Below, piece by piece: positions 1 through 8,204 of a stretch of 44,101 bases of DNA; within the stretch, counting starts at the first letter, position 1; the number at the start of each line of letters is the position of its first letter. A model generated the notes under the pieces. That model saw nothing but the letters and a program-made list of their open reading frames with translations, was not told the DNA's origin and made no database searches. Made by a program: the position numbers and the translations under genes. Source of the DNA: Thermoplasmata archaeon (GTDB lineage: Archaea > Thermoplasmatota > E2 > DHVEG-1); NCBI GenBank assembly GCA_014894395.1, contig JADBLO010000062.1, positions 1-44,101 of the forward strand. The letters are read 5' to 3'.

Positions 1-1561
1 ACGGTGAGATAGCGGAGACGCTGTCCGACCCGGTCGACACGATGACCTTCACCCGGCAGTGGTTCGAGCCGCTCGCATCCACCAGCCACTGGTAGCACCC
101 GCTGTTTGGTACTCCCTGGGCTATAGTCTCCCAAGGGCCGGAGACCCCGTTGAGGGAGAGCTGGATGTCGACCGTGGCAGGACCCTGTAATGGCGGCACG
201 GCAGCAAGCCACCTGATGTTCCGTATCGACCCTGCCCGGTAGGTTTCTCCCCCGTGCGGCAGGGTCACCCGGGCTGTGAGGTCAGTCGGCTCGACCCATG
301 CAGAGTACGCCCGTAGTCGATTGGTGCTTGATTCTGCCTGGATGATGATGTCCTCGCGTCCGTCATGGTCGATGTCGCCATTGACGACGAGATCCGAATA
401 ATCCCCTGGGGACGGCATCGTCCATGAGCCGCTCTGCACCCAGTTCCCGTTACCGTCGCCGAGATACACGTAGCCCTGCGGGCCGGCGTATCCGACGATA
501 TCGACGAATCCGTCACCGTTAATGTCCCCTAACTGGGCGTAGTACGTCCCTGTTGTCGGCAGCCCGTTTGAGGCAGACACCCAGCTGTCCGTACTTTTAT
601 CGTAGGTATAGCATCGAATGCCAGAGGACCCCAGTCCGAAGACGATATCGTCACAGCCGTCATTGTTGATGTCTCTGCAGTCAATCCCCGTATATTGGCC
701 TGCCGGAAGACCATTCTGATGTTGGGTGAACCCGAACGATCCATTCCCAAGGTAAACGTACTCGGTGTTGGTGGATGCGAAAATATCAGGATATCCATCG
801 GCGTTCGCGTCCCCCGTCTCAAGGTTATTTTCTGAGAACAACATCGAACCGTCGACCATCCAGACATGGCTCCAGTTCCCGTCACCATGATTCTTGTACA
901 CGTAAATCCCTTGGCCCATGCCGAATGATTGTGACACGAGATCAAGCAGCCCGTTGCAGTCGAAATCAGCTAAATCAGTGGCAAACATCCCCCACGATTC
1001 CCCACCGGTCCCAAGCCCGGTCGCGTACGGAATCCAGTTGTATCCGGTGCCATCGCCAAGGGCGGCGCCTTCCAGGGTATCACCCCACCCAGGGACCCCG
1101 CTGTAGTCATGGTGAATCCCCCAGGCCACATCCATGTACCCGTCGTTGTTGATGTCGCCTGCGGCAATCCCTCCATAGCCGAAATCTCCGTTCTGATGTA
1201 CGTCCCATGTTCCATTCCCGTCGTTCAACCAGACCATGATCCCATGCTCCTGGGTATTCACGTAGGGGTTTCCATGATCACCAACGGAGATGATGTCCGG
1301 GTTCCCGTCGTTATTCATATCGGCGACGTTCAACGCTGTAGGTCCAGACTCCAAGGTCGGAGTTCCCAGCCCTACTGATTTTGAGATAAGTACGATATCA
1401 CGTGACGCATGGGCAGCAGCCGCACTACCATGATTGGACCCTCGGTTGAAAGGGCTGTAGAATGTGTTTGCTGCAGGAGTAATGAAAGAGATAAAAACAA
1501 TAACCGAGAGAACGAGTATTCCGATATGCTTCAGCGTATGATCCTTAGGAAGCCGCTTCAT
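1..1561 (-). CDS. Secreted FG-GAP/VCBS-repeat surface protein (C-terminus cut by window edge)
   Basis: The frame is open from an ATG at 1561 leftwards to the window edge: 520 codons without a stop. The first ~30 residues are basic then hydrophobic (ILVLSVIVFISFITPAA), a signal peptide or anchor. Seven calcium-loop repeats of the type D-x-[ND]-x-D-G-x-x-D follow, at about residues 81, 136, 199, 251, 297, 346 and 396 (e.g. DMNNDGNPDI, DINNDGYMDV, DIDHDGREDI), as expected for an FG-GAP/VCBS beta-propeller. From ~431 a motif LPHGGETYRAGS resembles the start of Kre9/Knh1-like or Ig-like modules of such proteins. GGGG eight bases ahead of the ATG is a plausible ribosome site. The gene is clearly richer in G+C than the sequence to its right. 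Role inferred: extracellular adhesion or polymer binding; no catalytic residues are recognised. Confidence 0.9.
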   Translation of the reverse strand, partial: MKRLPKDHTLKHIGILVLSVIVFISFITPAANTFYSPFNRGSNHGSAAAAHASRDIVLISKSVGLGTPTLESGPTALNVADMNNDGNPDIISVGDHGNPYVNTQEHGIMVWLNDGNGTWDVHQNGDFGYGGIAAGDINNDGYMDVAWGIHHDYSGVPGWGDTLEGAALGDGTGYNWIPYATGLGTGGESWGMFATDLADFDCNGLLDLVSQSFGMGQGIYVYKNHGDGNWSHVWMVDGSMLFSENNLETGDANADGYPDIFASTNTEYVYLGNGSFGFTQHQNGLPAGQYTGIDCRDINNDGCDDIVFGLGSSGIRCYTYDKSTDSWVSASNGLPTTGTYYAQLGDINGDGFVDIVGYAGPQGYVYLGDGNGNWVQSGSWTMPSPGDYSDLVVNGDIDHDGREDIIIQAESSTNRLRAYSAWVEPTDLTARVTLPHGGETYRAGSIRNIRWLAAVPPLQGPATVDIQLSLNGVSGPWETIAQGVPNSGCYQWLVDASGSNHCRVKVIVSTGSDSVSAISP

Positions 1562-1594
1562 ATGTATCCCCTTGCATAACCTATGAGCAGAGTT

Positions 1595-1604
1595 GTATTT
1601 AAAC
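1595..1604 (-). promoter_or_regulatory. TATA box of the FG-GAP protein gene
   Basis: On the minus strand the element reads GTTTAAATAC, about 35-40 bases ahead of the ATG at 1561. This is the spacing of an archaeal TATA box followed by a short leader with the GGGG ribosome site. It is called by eye only. Confidence 0.45.
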
Positions 1605-1747
1605 GTTACATTCTTAAAAAAACTTGTAGAATGCTATGATGAACATAGTACATATAGAAGAAAATAAATGATAAAAAAATGTAGAAATCTTTCCTATCAG
1701 AAGTTTGAACTGGTGTCAATACCTAAAGTTTGCTTTATTCATTGATT

Positions 1748-3190
1748 TTAGTATCTCGGTTTCTGATGGTGTTGTGTGCATAATTCATTTATCTCATTTT
1801 TTAATTCCATCATTTTCATCTCTCGATTTACCGTGATGATTTTGTATCGTTCCAGTTCGTTAATTTTTTCTTTTAAAGTCTGTTCAGCTATCTTATTCTC
1901 CGTGATGTCCTCCATCGTGGTATAGACCGAAACCACCCTGCCATCGTTATCAAATAAGAAGAAATCATGGGTTACAAAGAGTCTTTTCTCTCCAGTTTTT
2001 GTTCGGTACTCCCGCTCATGAGTACCAGTGTATGATTTTCCATTAAAGATCTTCTGTGCAAATGACTCCTGAGCTTGCGTTCTTTCTCCTTCGGAAATAA
2101 AATCGAATATTGATTTACCAAGAACCTCTTCTTTCGTATATCCCAATATTTGGCACCATTTTTCATTTACATCAGTAACAAGACCAGTTGGTGATAAGGT
2201 ATGGTACGGGACCGGCGCTTTTTCATAGAGGAGTTTAAATTTTTTCTCAGATTCTTCCAACGTTTTTTCCATTCGCTTTTGATCGGTGATATCTTTGATG
2301 ACTCCGATCGAACCAACGACTTTGTCTTCATGATTTTTTAACACACTCAACGAGAGATCGACATCAATAGGATCATTATTTTTCCGAATTATTTTTGTTT
2401 CAAGATGATGTTGCATTCCTTTTTGCCGAACATCTTGTGATCTAATTTTTTGCCACTCAGCAACCGGATACAAGTCCTGAACAGGCTTCAGGTAAAGATC
2501 ATCCTTATTCATCCCCAGTAAGGTTTCCGCGTATTTATTCCAGGAAATGATCTTTTCATTCTCATCAGTTAATGTGATGGCAACAGCAGAGTTATCAAAG
2601 ATAGTCCGGTACCGTTTCTCAGATTCCTTTAATTCCTTCTCTGTTTCCTTGAGCTCCGTGATGTCCGTAATAATACCAACGGAACCTACAATTTCTCCTC
2701 CAAATCCTTTTAAAATGCATATGGAGATATCGACATCAAATGGTTCTACATTTTTTCGAAGCATCTTCGTTTCCATTCGATATCGGATTCCCTTTTGTCG
2801 AACATGTTCTTTACGTATTTTTCCCCATTCTTCCGGGGGATATAAGGAACTCACTGGCCTCATGAACAAATCGCTCTCCTGCATTTGTAAGAGCTCTTCA
2901 GTGTATTTGTTCCAAGAGACAATACGTTCCTCATTATCTGCTAATATGATAGCAACTGAATAATTTTCAAAAATAGTTTCATATTTTTCTGCAGGGCTTA
3001 CAAGATCAATAATCGTCCTTTTTGGTTCGTTACGATACTGTTCTTTACTGTTCGTTATTGAATATCCTCCTTGTTCACCCGAGGCCTTTGGTATCCTTAT
3101 TTCTTCATAATTACTGGATGCATGATTTTGAAGTTTTCCCAATCGTTCCTCTTCTCGAAGGGTTTTTACAATTTCAGGATCAGTTTTCAT
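1748..3190 (-). CDS. Three-PAS-domain sensor protein without output domain
   Basis: The 480-aa product is soluble, with no membrane segment. It holds three PAS domains at roughly residues 65-180, 190-305 and 310-430; each ends in a PAC-type motif (GIITDITE, GVIKDITD, TTMEDITE). The first two are obvious duplicates (LYPPEEWGKIR versus LYPVAEWQKIR, both followed by VRQKG). The last ~45 residues form a charged helix (LKEKINELERYKIITVNREM) like the linker that joins PAS domains to a histidine kinase, but the protein stops there: no HisKA, HATPase, GGDEF or HTH domain is present. The start has GGAG eight bases upstream and an AT-rich TATA-like element near 3212-3222. Likely an intracellular redox or ligand sensor acting on a partner; the ligand is unknown. 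Confidence 0.9.
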   Translation of the reverse strand: MKTDPEIVKTLREEERLGKLQNHASSNYEEIRIPKASGEQGGYSITNSKEQYRNEPKRTIIDLVSPAEKYETIFENYSVAIILADNEERIVSWNKYTEELLQMQESDLFMRPVSSLYPPEEWGKIRKEHVRQKGIRYRMETKMLRKNVEPFDVDISICILKGFGGEIVGSVGIITDITELKETEKELKESEKRYRTIFDNSAVAITLTDENEKIISWNKYAETLLGMNKDDLYLKPVQDLYPVAEWQKIRSQDVRQKGMQHHLETKIIRKNNDPIDVDLSLSVLKNHEDKVVGSIGVIKDITDQKRMEKTLEESEKKFKLLYEKAPVPYHTLSPTGLVTDVNEKWCQILGYTKEEVLGKSIFDFISEGERTQAQESFAQKIFNGKSYTGTHEREYRTKTGEKRLFVTHDFFLFDNDGRVVSVYTTMEDITENKIAEQTLKEKINELERYKIITVNREMKMMELKNEINELCTQHHQKPRY

Positions 3191-3671
3191 AAAACCATCT
3201 CCATAAACATCAGTTTAAATTTTTTTTGCCCTCGTTCTTCTGTTAGGTAAGAATTCTTCAATAGTAAAAATCTTTTGTTTTTTACCAAATCACATCCCAT
3301 CTACCATGGCATACATTATAGAGCCACCATATGAAATGCGTTCTGTATATAAAAGATTACTCATGAGACTTTAAGTCTCAATCGTAATTTATTATATTGG
3401 TAGAAACCTAAAAATATCTTTACATTCATGAAAAATGAGGTGGTTGTATATTAGTAACGTTTATTCCCGATCGGGTCTTTCCAATTCGATAGCAAACGTT
3501 GAGTTTTGTTGCAAGCATTGGTTTAACAGGTATTATTGATAGGGAACATGAACCTCGAATATATATTTCCGTATTCGATACTAATTTTTCTATCAGATCC
3601 ATTGTAATCTTGTTTCATGATATTTTCATCAAGCGACATTGTAATGAATACATTATTCATGTCCTGAGTTT
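3191..3671. other. 481-base intergenic region, no convincing gene
   Basis: This AT-rich stretch lies between the divergently transcribed PAS protein and MBL hydrolase. I see only short random frames. It carries the minus-strand promoter of the PAS gene near 3212-3222 and a plus-strand TATA-like box followed by a small perfect hairpin (3345-3380), listed separately. The hydrolase's own promoter is not clear. Confidence 0.6.
3345..3380 (+). promoter_or_regulatory. TATA-like box followed by 7-bp hairpin
   Basis: TGTATATAAAAG at about 3344-3354 is a good archaeal TATA sequence. Ten bases on, TGAGACT-TTA-AGTCTCA (3364-3380) is a perfect 7-bp inverted repeat with a 3-base loop, placed near the predicted transcription start. 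It could be an operator, the 5' end of a small RNA, or chance. The next gene starts 290 bases downstream. Confidence 0.3.
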
Positions 3672-4412
3672 GTGAATATAACCTACATCGGCCACGGAAC
3701 AGTCCTGGTAGATACCGGAACGTGTAAATTCATCACCGATCCGCTCCTAGTGAAACGGATAGCATGGATTGGTCCGAAGAGAAAAGTACCGCTCTTTCTT
3801 AAATCCAGTTCGCTTGATGATATCGATTTTATCACGATCTCCCATGGTCATTTTGACCATCTTGACCTACGTTCATTGCAAATGATACATCAGGATGTGC
3901 CAGTAGTGTGTCATACCACCCTGCAGCGGATCGTTCATAAAACAAAGCATAAACCTGTACCACTGAGCTGGTGGGATAGCAAGGAAATCAATGGGATAAA
4001 AATAACCGCGGTACCTTCGTTTCATTTCTCCGCAAGACCTCCTTTCCACTTTTCAGTTGATTATCAAGGATATATTATCGAAGCAGGAAAAACATTTTAT
4101 CATGCAGGGGATGGAGGAATGAGTGATTTGTTCAAAGAGATTGGGAAACGATTCACAATCGACATCGCGTTCCTCCCGATTGGCGGCTACCATCCTCCCT
4201 ATTATAGGAAGCATCACCTCAACCCAGAGGATGCACTCGACGCACTGGTGATGATGAATGCAGGACTGCTTATCCCGATTCACTGGGGGACGTTCTCCAT
4301 TTCACGGGAGCCTTTTGATGAACCGCCAAAAAGACTATTGGAATATGCGGAAAAAATTGGTCTAACGCAGAGGATAAAGGTGCTGAAACCAAGAGAAAGT
4401 ACCGAGTTATAA
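3672..4412 (+). CDS. MBL-fold hydrolase, NAPE-PLD/UPF0173-like
   Basis: The 246-aa product is a metallo-beta-lactamase-fold protein. The zinc motif HGHFDH sits at residues 58-63 (SHGHFDHLD). Further ligand motifs are FYHAGDGG, with the bridging Asp, and the late IPIHWGTF. The early DPLL and the PIGGYHPPYYR stretch match the N-acyl-phosphatidylethanolamine phospholipase D-like branch (Lactamase_B_2). No signal peptide is seen, so it is probably cytoplasmic and may act on lipids or other phosphodiesters; the substrate cannot be read from sequence. The start is GTG in MNITYIGHGT, where the first beta-strand of the fold begins, and no good ribosome site precedes it. It appears to be transcribed alone. 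Confidence 0.88.
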   Translation: MNITYIGHGTVLVDTGTCKFITDPLLVKRIAWIGPKRKVPLFLKSSSLDDIDFITISHGHFDHLDLRSLQMIHQDVPVVCHTTLQRIVHKTKHKPVPLSWWDSKEINGIKITAVPSFHFSARPPFHFSVDYQGYIIEAGKTFYHAGDGGMSDLFKEIGKRFTIDIAFLPIGGYHPPYYRKHHLNPEDALDALVMMNAGLLIPIHWGTFSISREPFDEPPKRLLEYAEKIGLTQRIKVLKPRESTEL

Positions 4413-4540
4413 ATAATAAAGTCCATCAGATTCCTATCTACTTTTTTATGTAGCGCGTATCGAACCTCTATTGCAGATACCTACGCTCATACATCCTTGT
4501 TCATAGGAGAGAAAACGTAAAGAAACTAGGGTATAGAAAC

Positions 4541-4548
4541 TTTTAAAT
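4541..4548 (+). promoter_or_regulatory. TATA box of htpX-like gene
   Basis: TTTTAAAT lies about 25 bases ahead of the ATG at 4569. This suggests a leaderless or nearly leaderless transcript, in line with the lack of a Shine-Dalgarno site. Confidence 0.5.
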
Positions 4549-4568
4549 CCTGTATTTTATACATCCCC

Positions 4569-5561
4569 ATGGAGGCACTGATTACTATGTGGTTACAAGT
4601 AAGATTATACATCTTGGTAGGCTTGATGTTTGCGATTCTCTACGGAATACTGGTCGGAATAGGATATTATCTTCACATCAGCGGATTTATGTTCTATCTT
4701 CTTATCATTGGAGTTGCCGCAGGGTTTGTTCTTTTACAATATGCGATCGGACCTAAAATCGTCGAATGGTCCATGCGAGTCAAATATGTCAGTGAACAGG
4801 AATATCCGAAGCTTCATCAGATGGTTGCAGAGCTTGCGGAAAAAGCAGGGTTACCAAACAAACCAAAGGTTGGTATCTCTCAGCTGCCAATTCCTAACGC
4901 GTTTGCGTTTGGACGAACCAAGAAAGGCTCACGCGTCTGTGTCACCAAAGGGCTTCTTGAGCTGTTAAGCGAAGATGAGTTAAAAGCAGTCCTCGGCCAT
5001 GAGCTATCCCATATCAAACACCGGGATGTTGCCGTAATCACTATCCTCAGTGTGATTCCGATGATTTGCTATATGATCTACGTTTCGTTTTTATGGGGAG
5101 GCATAGGGCGACGAGACCGAGATAGCGGAGGAGCAATTGCGATCGGACTTCTCGCACTTGTTGTCTACTTCATCACCAGTCTTCTGGTGATGTATGGATC
5201 ACGAATCAGAGAATATTATGCGGATCAGGGGAGTGCTGAGCTTGGGAATCAACCTCATCATCTCGCAACAGCATTGTATAAACTTACGGTTAGTACAGCA
5301 AGGATACCTAAACATGCATTAAAACAGACCGAAGGCATGAAAGCATTCTTCATCAATGACCCATCAAGAGCACTCTACGAGATTCGTGAGCTGAAGGATA
5401 TCGACCTGGATATGAGTGGTACGATTGATCAGAACGAACTGATGATGCTTTCCACAAAAAAAATAAAACTTAAGACCGGAGACAAACTCCTTGAAGTGTT
5501 GAGCACGCACCCTAATACCGTGAAACGAATCAAACACCTTGCATCTCTTTCTACCACCTAA
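4569..5561 (+). CDS. htpX: HtpX-like M48 membrane metalloprotease with EF-hand loop
   Basis: The 330-aa product is a zinc endopeptidase of membrane-protein quality control. Two N-terminal membrane segments (~residues 10-35 and 40-60) are followed by a cytosolic catalytic domain with HELSH (144-148) and the third ligand in EYYAD (E215). Two more membrane segments lie between (~155-175 and 187-209). The order matches bacterial and archaeal HtpX. Unusually, residues 279-290 (DLDMSGTIDQNE) form a textbook EF-hand calcium loop, with D1, D3, S5, G6, I8, D9 and E12 all in place, inserted before the conserved THPNTVKRIKHL end. The next gene starts 13 bases downstream, so the two are probably co-transcribed. 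Confidence 0.93.
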   Translation: MEALITMWLQVRLYILVGLMFAILYGILVGIGYYLHISGFMFYLLIIGVAAGFVLLQYAIGPKIVEWSMRVKYVSEQEYPKLHQMVAELAEKAGLPNKPKVGISQLPIPNAFAFGRTKKGSRVCVTKGLLELLSEDELKAVLGHELSHIKHRDVAVITILSVIPMICYMIYVSFLWGGIGRRDRDSGGAIAIGLLALVVYFITSLLVMYGSRIREYYADQGSAELGNQPHHLATALYKLTVSTARIPKHALKQTEGMKAFFINDPSRALYEIRELKDIDLDMSGTIDQNELMMLSTKKIKLKTGDKLLEVLSTHPNTVKRIKHLASLSTT

Positions 5562-5574
5562 ATTGATTGTCACT

Positions 5575-5904
5575 ATGAGAATATGGGACATCCCACCAGA
5601 AAAACTCTGCCGGAATCATTTATTTGGAGAGCATCGAGAACTCCATGCGATCTGGTCTATTTTAACAAATGGAAAAAAAGGGTACGCGCATCATCCTGAA
5701 ACCGTACGATGGATGGGAAAACAAAAAGCATTATACCTCAGGCATGAACAACTCACAGCGGAGATAACTCAGCGTGGATATTGTCATGCAAGTCCGTTAG
5801 ATGAGCAGCTAGCGACAGGGAAAGAGTTACAGGATACCTACGTTCATTCTCCTGATGAACAAATCCTTTTGTTACGTAAGAAACAGTGCGGATGCAAGGT
5901 ATAA
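5575..5904 (+). CDS. Pyrimidine-dimer DNA glycosylase-like protein (T4 endonuclease V family)
   Basis: The 109-aa product resembles the PF03013 (Pyr_excise) family. The N-terminal pattern MRIWDIPPEKLCRNHL-GEHREL parallels the T4 endonuclease V pattern with its catalytic Glu in AEYREL, and GYAHHPETVRW is the second conserved block. The family removes UV-induced cyclobutane dimers. The ATG at 5575 is chosen because homologous N-termini begin there; the frame is open further upstream to 5539 but overlaps htpX. The C-terminus is cysteine-rich (KKQCGCKV). A 13-base gap to htpX suggests one transcript. The family call is from memory of the motif; DNA repair activity is not certain because the N-terminal nucleophile position differs (Arg after Met). 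Confidence 0.65.
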   Translation: MRIWDIPPEKLCRNHLFGEHRELHAIWSILTNGKKGYAHHPETVRWMGKQKALYLRHEQLTAEITQRGYCHASPLDEQLATGKELQDTYVHSPDEQILLLRKKQCGCKV

Positions 5905-5933
5905 CAAGAATCAAGTATGTTAAAAAAGGTTAG

Positions 5934-5954
5934 ATGGGGCTGTGAAAACCCCAT
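5934..5954. terminator. Hairpin between convergent genes
   Basis: ATGGGG at 5934-5939 pairs with CCCCAT at 5949-5954 around a 9-base loop, between two convergent genes, and is followed by TTATGG. It could act as a bidirectional terminator or an RNA 3' end. Confidence 0.4.
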
Positions 5955-5966
5955 TTATGGTCATTA

Positions 5967-6194
5967 TTACTTCATTTTTGCTGCGACTCGTCCGATCCAA
6001 ATCGTCATCACGACCGCAAGAATCGTAACGAAAATTGCGTAAGCCCAGACACCGTAGGCTGCAAGGAAGTACAATGCGCCTCCTTGTTTAAACAACCCGC
6101 CGATTGCCTCGTTCCACGCTAATGCAGCGATAAGACCAAACGCTGCAGTCATTAAAGCAGCTATCTTCTCAATGACTTCACTTTTTACTGCCAT
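5967..6194 (-). CDS. DUF5654-like small membrane protein
   Basis: The 75-aa product begins MAVKSEVIEKIAALMTAAFG and has two membrane segments (about residues 13-30 and 40-67) separated by a short loop. The IEKIAALMTAAFGLIAALAW pattern matches the archaeal DUF5654 family as I recall it; no function is known. A very strong ribosome site (GGGGAGGTG) lies five bases before the ATG, which suggests high expression. It is a single gene, convergent with the htpX/glycosylase pair. Confidence 0.8.
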   Translation of the reverse strand: MAVKSEVIEKIAALMTAAFGLIAALAWNEAIGGLFKQGGALYFLAAYGVWAYAIFVTILAVVMTIWIGRVAAKMK

Positions 6195-6277
6195 GTTTCA
6201 CCTCCCCACAGTTATAATTAGAGAGCAAATATTCCGGAGATATTTAATAATTTCTAAAAAATCACCATATGTCAGGG

Positions 6278-7324
6278 TTACTCTAAAGGAATCAGGGTTT
6301 TTCCAAACAAGAATCGTAAACTGAGAAGTGGCCAAAAAATCAAAAACAGCATAAAGCAGAAGGTAGGAAGAACACCAACATGTTCCACCAGGTAACTAAG
6401 TAAAACCAAGGGAATCAATAGCAGCGCGAGTCCTTCATGCACCCCTTCATACCGAAGCATCAGGTTACGTTCTTCCAGTGACGTTGTAAGAATCCCTCTC
6501 GTAGTGAAGAGTAAGATACACGCCAGAATGAAAAAACCAACGAGAGGAATCGGATAACCATTCAGTAGAATTGAGGTATATCCTAGGATGAACGGGAGCA
6601 TTGCCACCAACAGATGTATTCCCTTTATTGCATAAGTATACATGATAAATCGTACTGGTTTTTTCAGCTGATTTCCTATAGCGTGAACACCAAATAGAAC
6701 AGGAGTGGTTCGAATTCCAAGTTTCGTGTCAAATTCCACATCTTTTAAATTCGCAGACACACCAACGCTGAACACCCATTGCATAAACCCAACACAAGAA
6801 ATGATTATGGCCAGTGTTGAAATCTCATCAGAGACTGTTAACGCCCCGAACAATCCATACATGAGCACTGCAGCCCCCAGCACATATTCCATACCTGGGA
6901 TCCGCTTACTGTATCTGTTGTACAGAGTCATGAGCAAAAACGATACCAATAACACAACAAACGAACGAACGGAAAAGAAAAAAACAGCCGCAAGCATCAT
7001 TGAGACACAAAATGAACAAAGAAAAAGGATGAATGCATTGGATCTTGAAATCACACCTGTTGTGAGGGGACGTTGGACGACGTATTTTGACTGCCTGTCA
7101 ATCTCCATATCATAATAATCATTTTGGACAAAGACAAATATATGCCCAAGTAACCCAATAATCAACAACAGAGAAAGATGAAATGCATCAAACTCACCAT
7201 TACATAACGCTCCAAAGACCGGTGTGAACCCTAAAAAAAGTATACCGTAAGGTCGAATTAGTTTGATATATTCTCGTATGTCTCCCACGATTTCAAATCC
7301 TTTAGGTAGAATTGATACCATCAT
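6278..7324 (-). CDS. UbiA-family membrane prenyltransferase
   Basis: The 348-aa product has eight or nine membrane segments and both Asp-rich motifs of the UbiA family: NDYYDMEID at residues 68-76 and DVEFD at 195-199 (followed by TKLGIRTTP). It would transfer a polyprenyl group from its diphosphate to an acceptor in the membrane with Mg2+. In archaea the family includes DGGGP synthase of ether-lipid synthesis and heme, quinone or other prenylating enzymes. The sequence does not show which acceptor is used. It starts four bases after the PTPS stop, so it is the last gene of the folP-folK-PTPS operon, an unusual place for a UbiA protein. MM at the start leaves a one-codon uncertainty. Confidence 0.9.
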   Translation of the reverse strand: MMVSILPKGFEIVGDIREYIKLIRPYGILFLGFTPVFGALCNGEFDAFHLSLLLIIGLLGHIFVFVQNDYYDMEIDRQSKYVVQRPLTTGVISRSNAFILFLCSFCVSMMLAAVFFFSVRSFVVLLVSFLLMTLYNRYSKRIPGMEYVLGAAVLMYGLFGALTVSDEISTLAIIISCVGFMQWVFSVGVSANLKDVEFDTKLGIRTTPVLFGVHAIGNQLKKPVRFIMYTYAIKGIHLLVAMLPFILGYTSILLNGYPIPLVGFFILACILLFTTRGILTTSLEERNLMLRYEGVHEGLALLLIPLVLLSYLVEHVGVLPTFCFMLFLIFWPLLSLRFLFGKTLIPLE

Positions 7325-7328
7325 CGTT

Positions 7329-7667
7329 TTAAAATTGTGTCTCCACCCACTTCCCTTGTCCTTCCCATAGTCGTATCGAGGACAGCGGTATCTTTCCTTT
7401 CAATTGTAGTGTAATCCACTCAAGTATGTGCTCCGCGGTTGGGTTTTCAAAAAGCTCATTTAACGCCTGATGATCCAGTTTCTCAATCACCGAAGCTTCT
7501 ACGATTTCTTTCATTTTAGCAAAATCTATCACCATTCCATCTGTCTTCACGCCGCCTTCAATGACAATCTCTACTTTATAGGTATGACCATGTAGTTTCT
7601 CACATTTTCCTTTATAATGCGGGATATAATGTGCAGCATCGAAATAAAATTCTCGACACAGTTTCAT
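7329..7667 (-). CDS. queD: 6-pyruvoyltetrahydropterin synthase/QueD family enzyme, PTPS-I/III-like
   Basis: The 112-aa product has the zinc histidines of the family: H13 (FDAAH) plus H26 and H28 in CEKLHGH. The catalytic Cys is C22 and the next residue is Glu23, giving C-E-x-x-H-G-H. In published work on COG0720, as I recall it, this combined motif marks bifunctional PTPS-I/III proteins that can make both the queuosine precursor and 6-hydroxymethyl-dihydropterin, the latter replacing FolB. The LDHQALNE stretch and the late Glu in LWEGQG are conserved. GGAG eight bases ahead supports the ATG. It lies between folK (57-base gap) and ubiA (4-base gap), so a folate role is likely here; a queuosine or archaeosine role is not excluded. 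Confidence 0.88.
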   Translation of the reverse strand: MKLCREFYFDAAHYIPHYKGKCEKLHGHTYKVEIVIEGGVKTDGMVIDFAKMKEIVEASVIEKLDHQALNELFENPTAEHILEWITLQLKGKIPLSSIRLWEGQGKWVETQF

Positions 7668-7724
7668 AGGATGAATCTCCTTTTTATTTAGTCAGAGAAT
7701 AGAGACGAGGAATATAAACATCAT

Positions 7725-8204
7725 CTATTTGTAAAGCATGATTTTCTCAGCCCATGCATGTTCTTCGTACAGTTCATGAATTGATTTTTTAAGCACGGGA
7801 TGAACAAAGTCTGGATTGATGTCCATCATCGGTTGAAGAACAAAGAGCCTTTCTTGCATCAACGGATGAGGAATAACAAGATCCTTCGTGTTTATGACGT
7901 GGTCTCCGTAAAACAAGATGTCGATGTCAATAATCCGCGGCCCCTTTTTCACGGTCTTTGTTCTCCCCAACTTTCGTTCAATGGATTTGATGGAAGACAA
8001 TAGTTTTTTTGGATCAACATCGGTCTCCACCTCGACGACACAATTCAAAAACCAATCCTGCTCAATATACTCAACCGGTTCTGTGAGGTACAAATGAGAT
8101 GTTCGTCTCACTTTACAGATGTTAGCGAGGAGAGTGAGTGCTTTTCTGATATGTTCTTCTTTGTCACCTATATTCGACCCAAGACCAAGGAACACCATTG
8201 GCAT
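7725..8204 (-). CDS. folK: 2-amino-4-hydroxy-6-hydroxymethyldihydropteridine pyrophosphokinase
   Basis: The 159-aa product is a full-length HPPK. It begins MVFLGLGSNIGDKEEHI, has the pterin-binding stretch FLNCVVEVET, and contains the Mg2+/ATP motif RIIDIDILFYGD followed by IPHPLMQERLFVL. It transfers pyrophosphate from ATP to 6-hydroxymethyl-dihydropterin, the step before FolP. Its ATG overlaps the folP stop (TAATG), so the two are translationally coupled, with GAGGTG just ahead of the start. Bacterial-type FolK is uncommon in archaea, which usually use an unrelated kinase in pterin synthesis. Confidence 0.96.
   Translation of the reverse strand: MPMVFLGLGSNIGDKEEHIRKALTLLANICKVRRTSHLYLTEPVEYIEQDWFLNCVVEVETDVDPKKLLSSIKSIERKLGRTKTVKKGPRIIDIDILFYGDHVINTKDLVIPHPLMQERLFVLQPMMDINPDFVHPVLKKSIHELYEEHAWAEKIMLYK

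Noticed and set aside
265-1215. Several short frames on both strands in the first 1.2 kb
   Set aside because: All are other-frame shadows of the single open FG-GAP frame that runs off the left edge.
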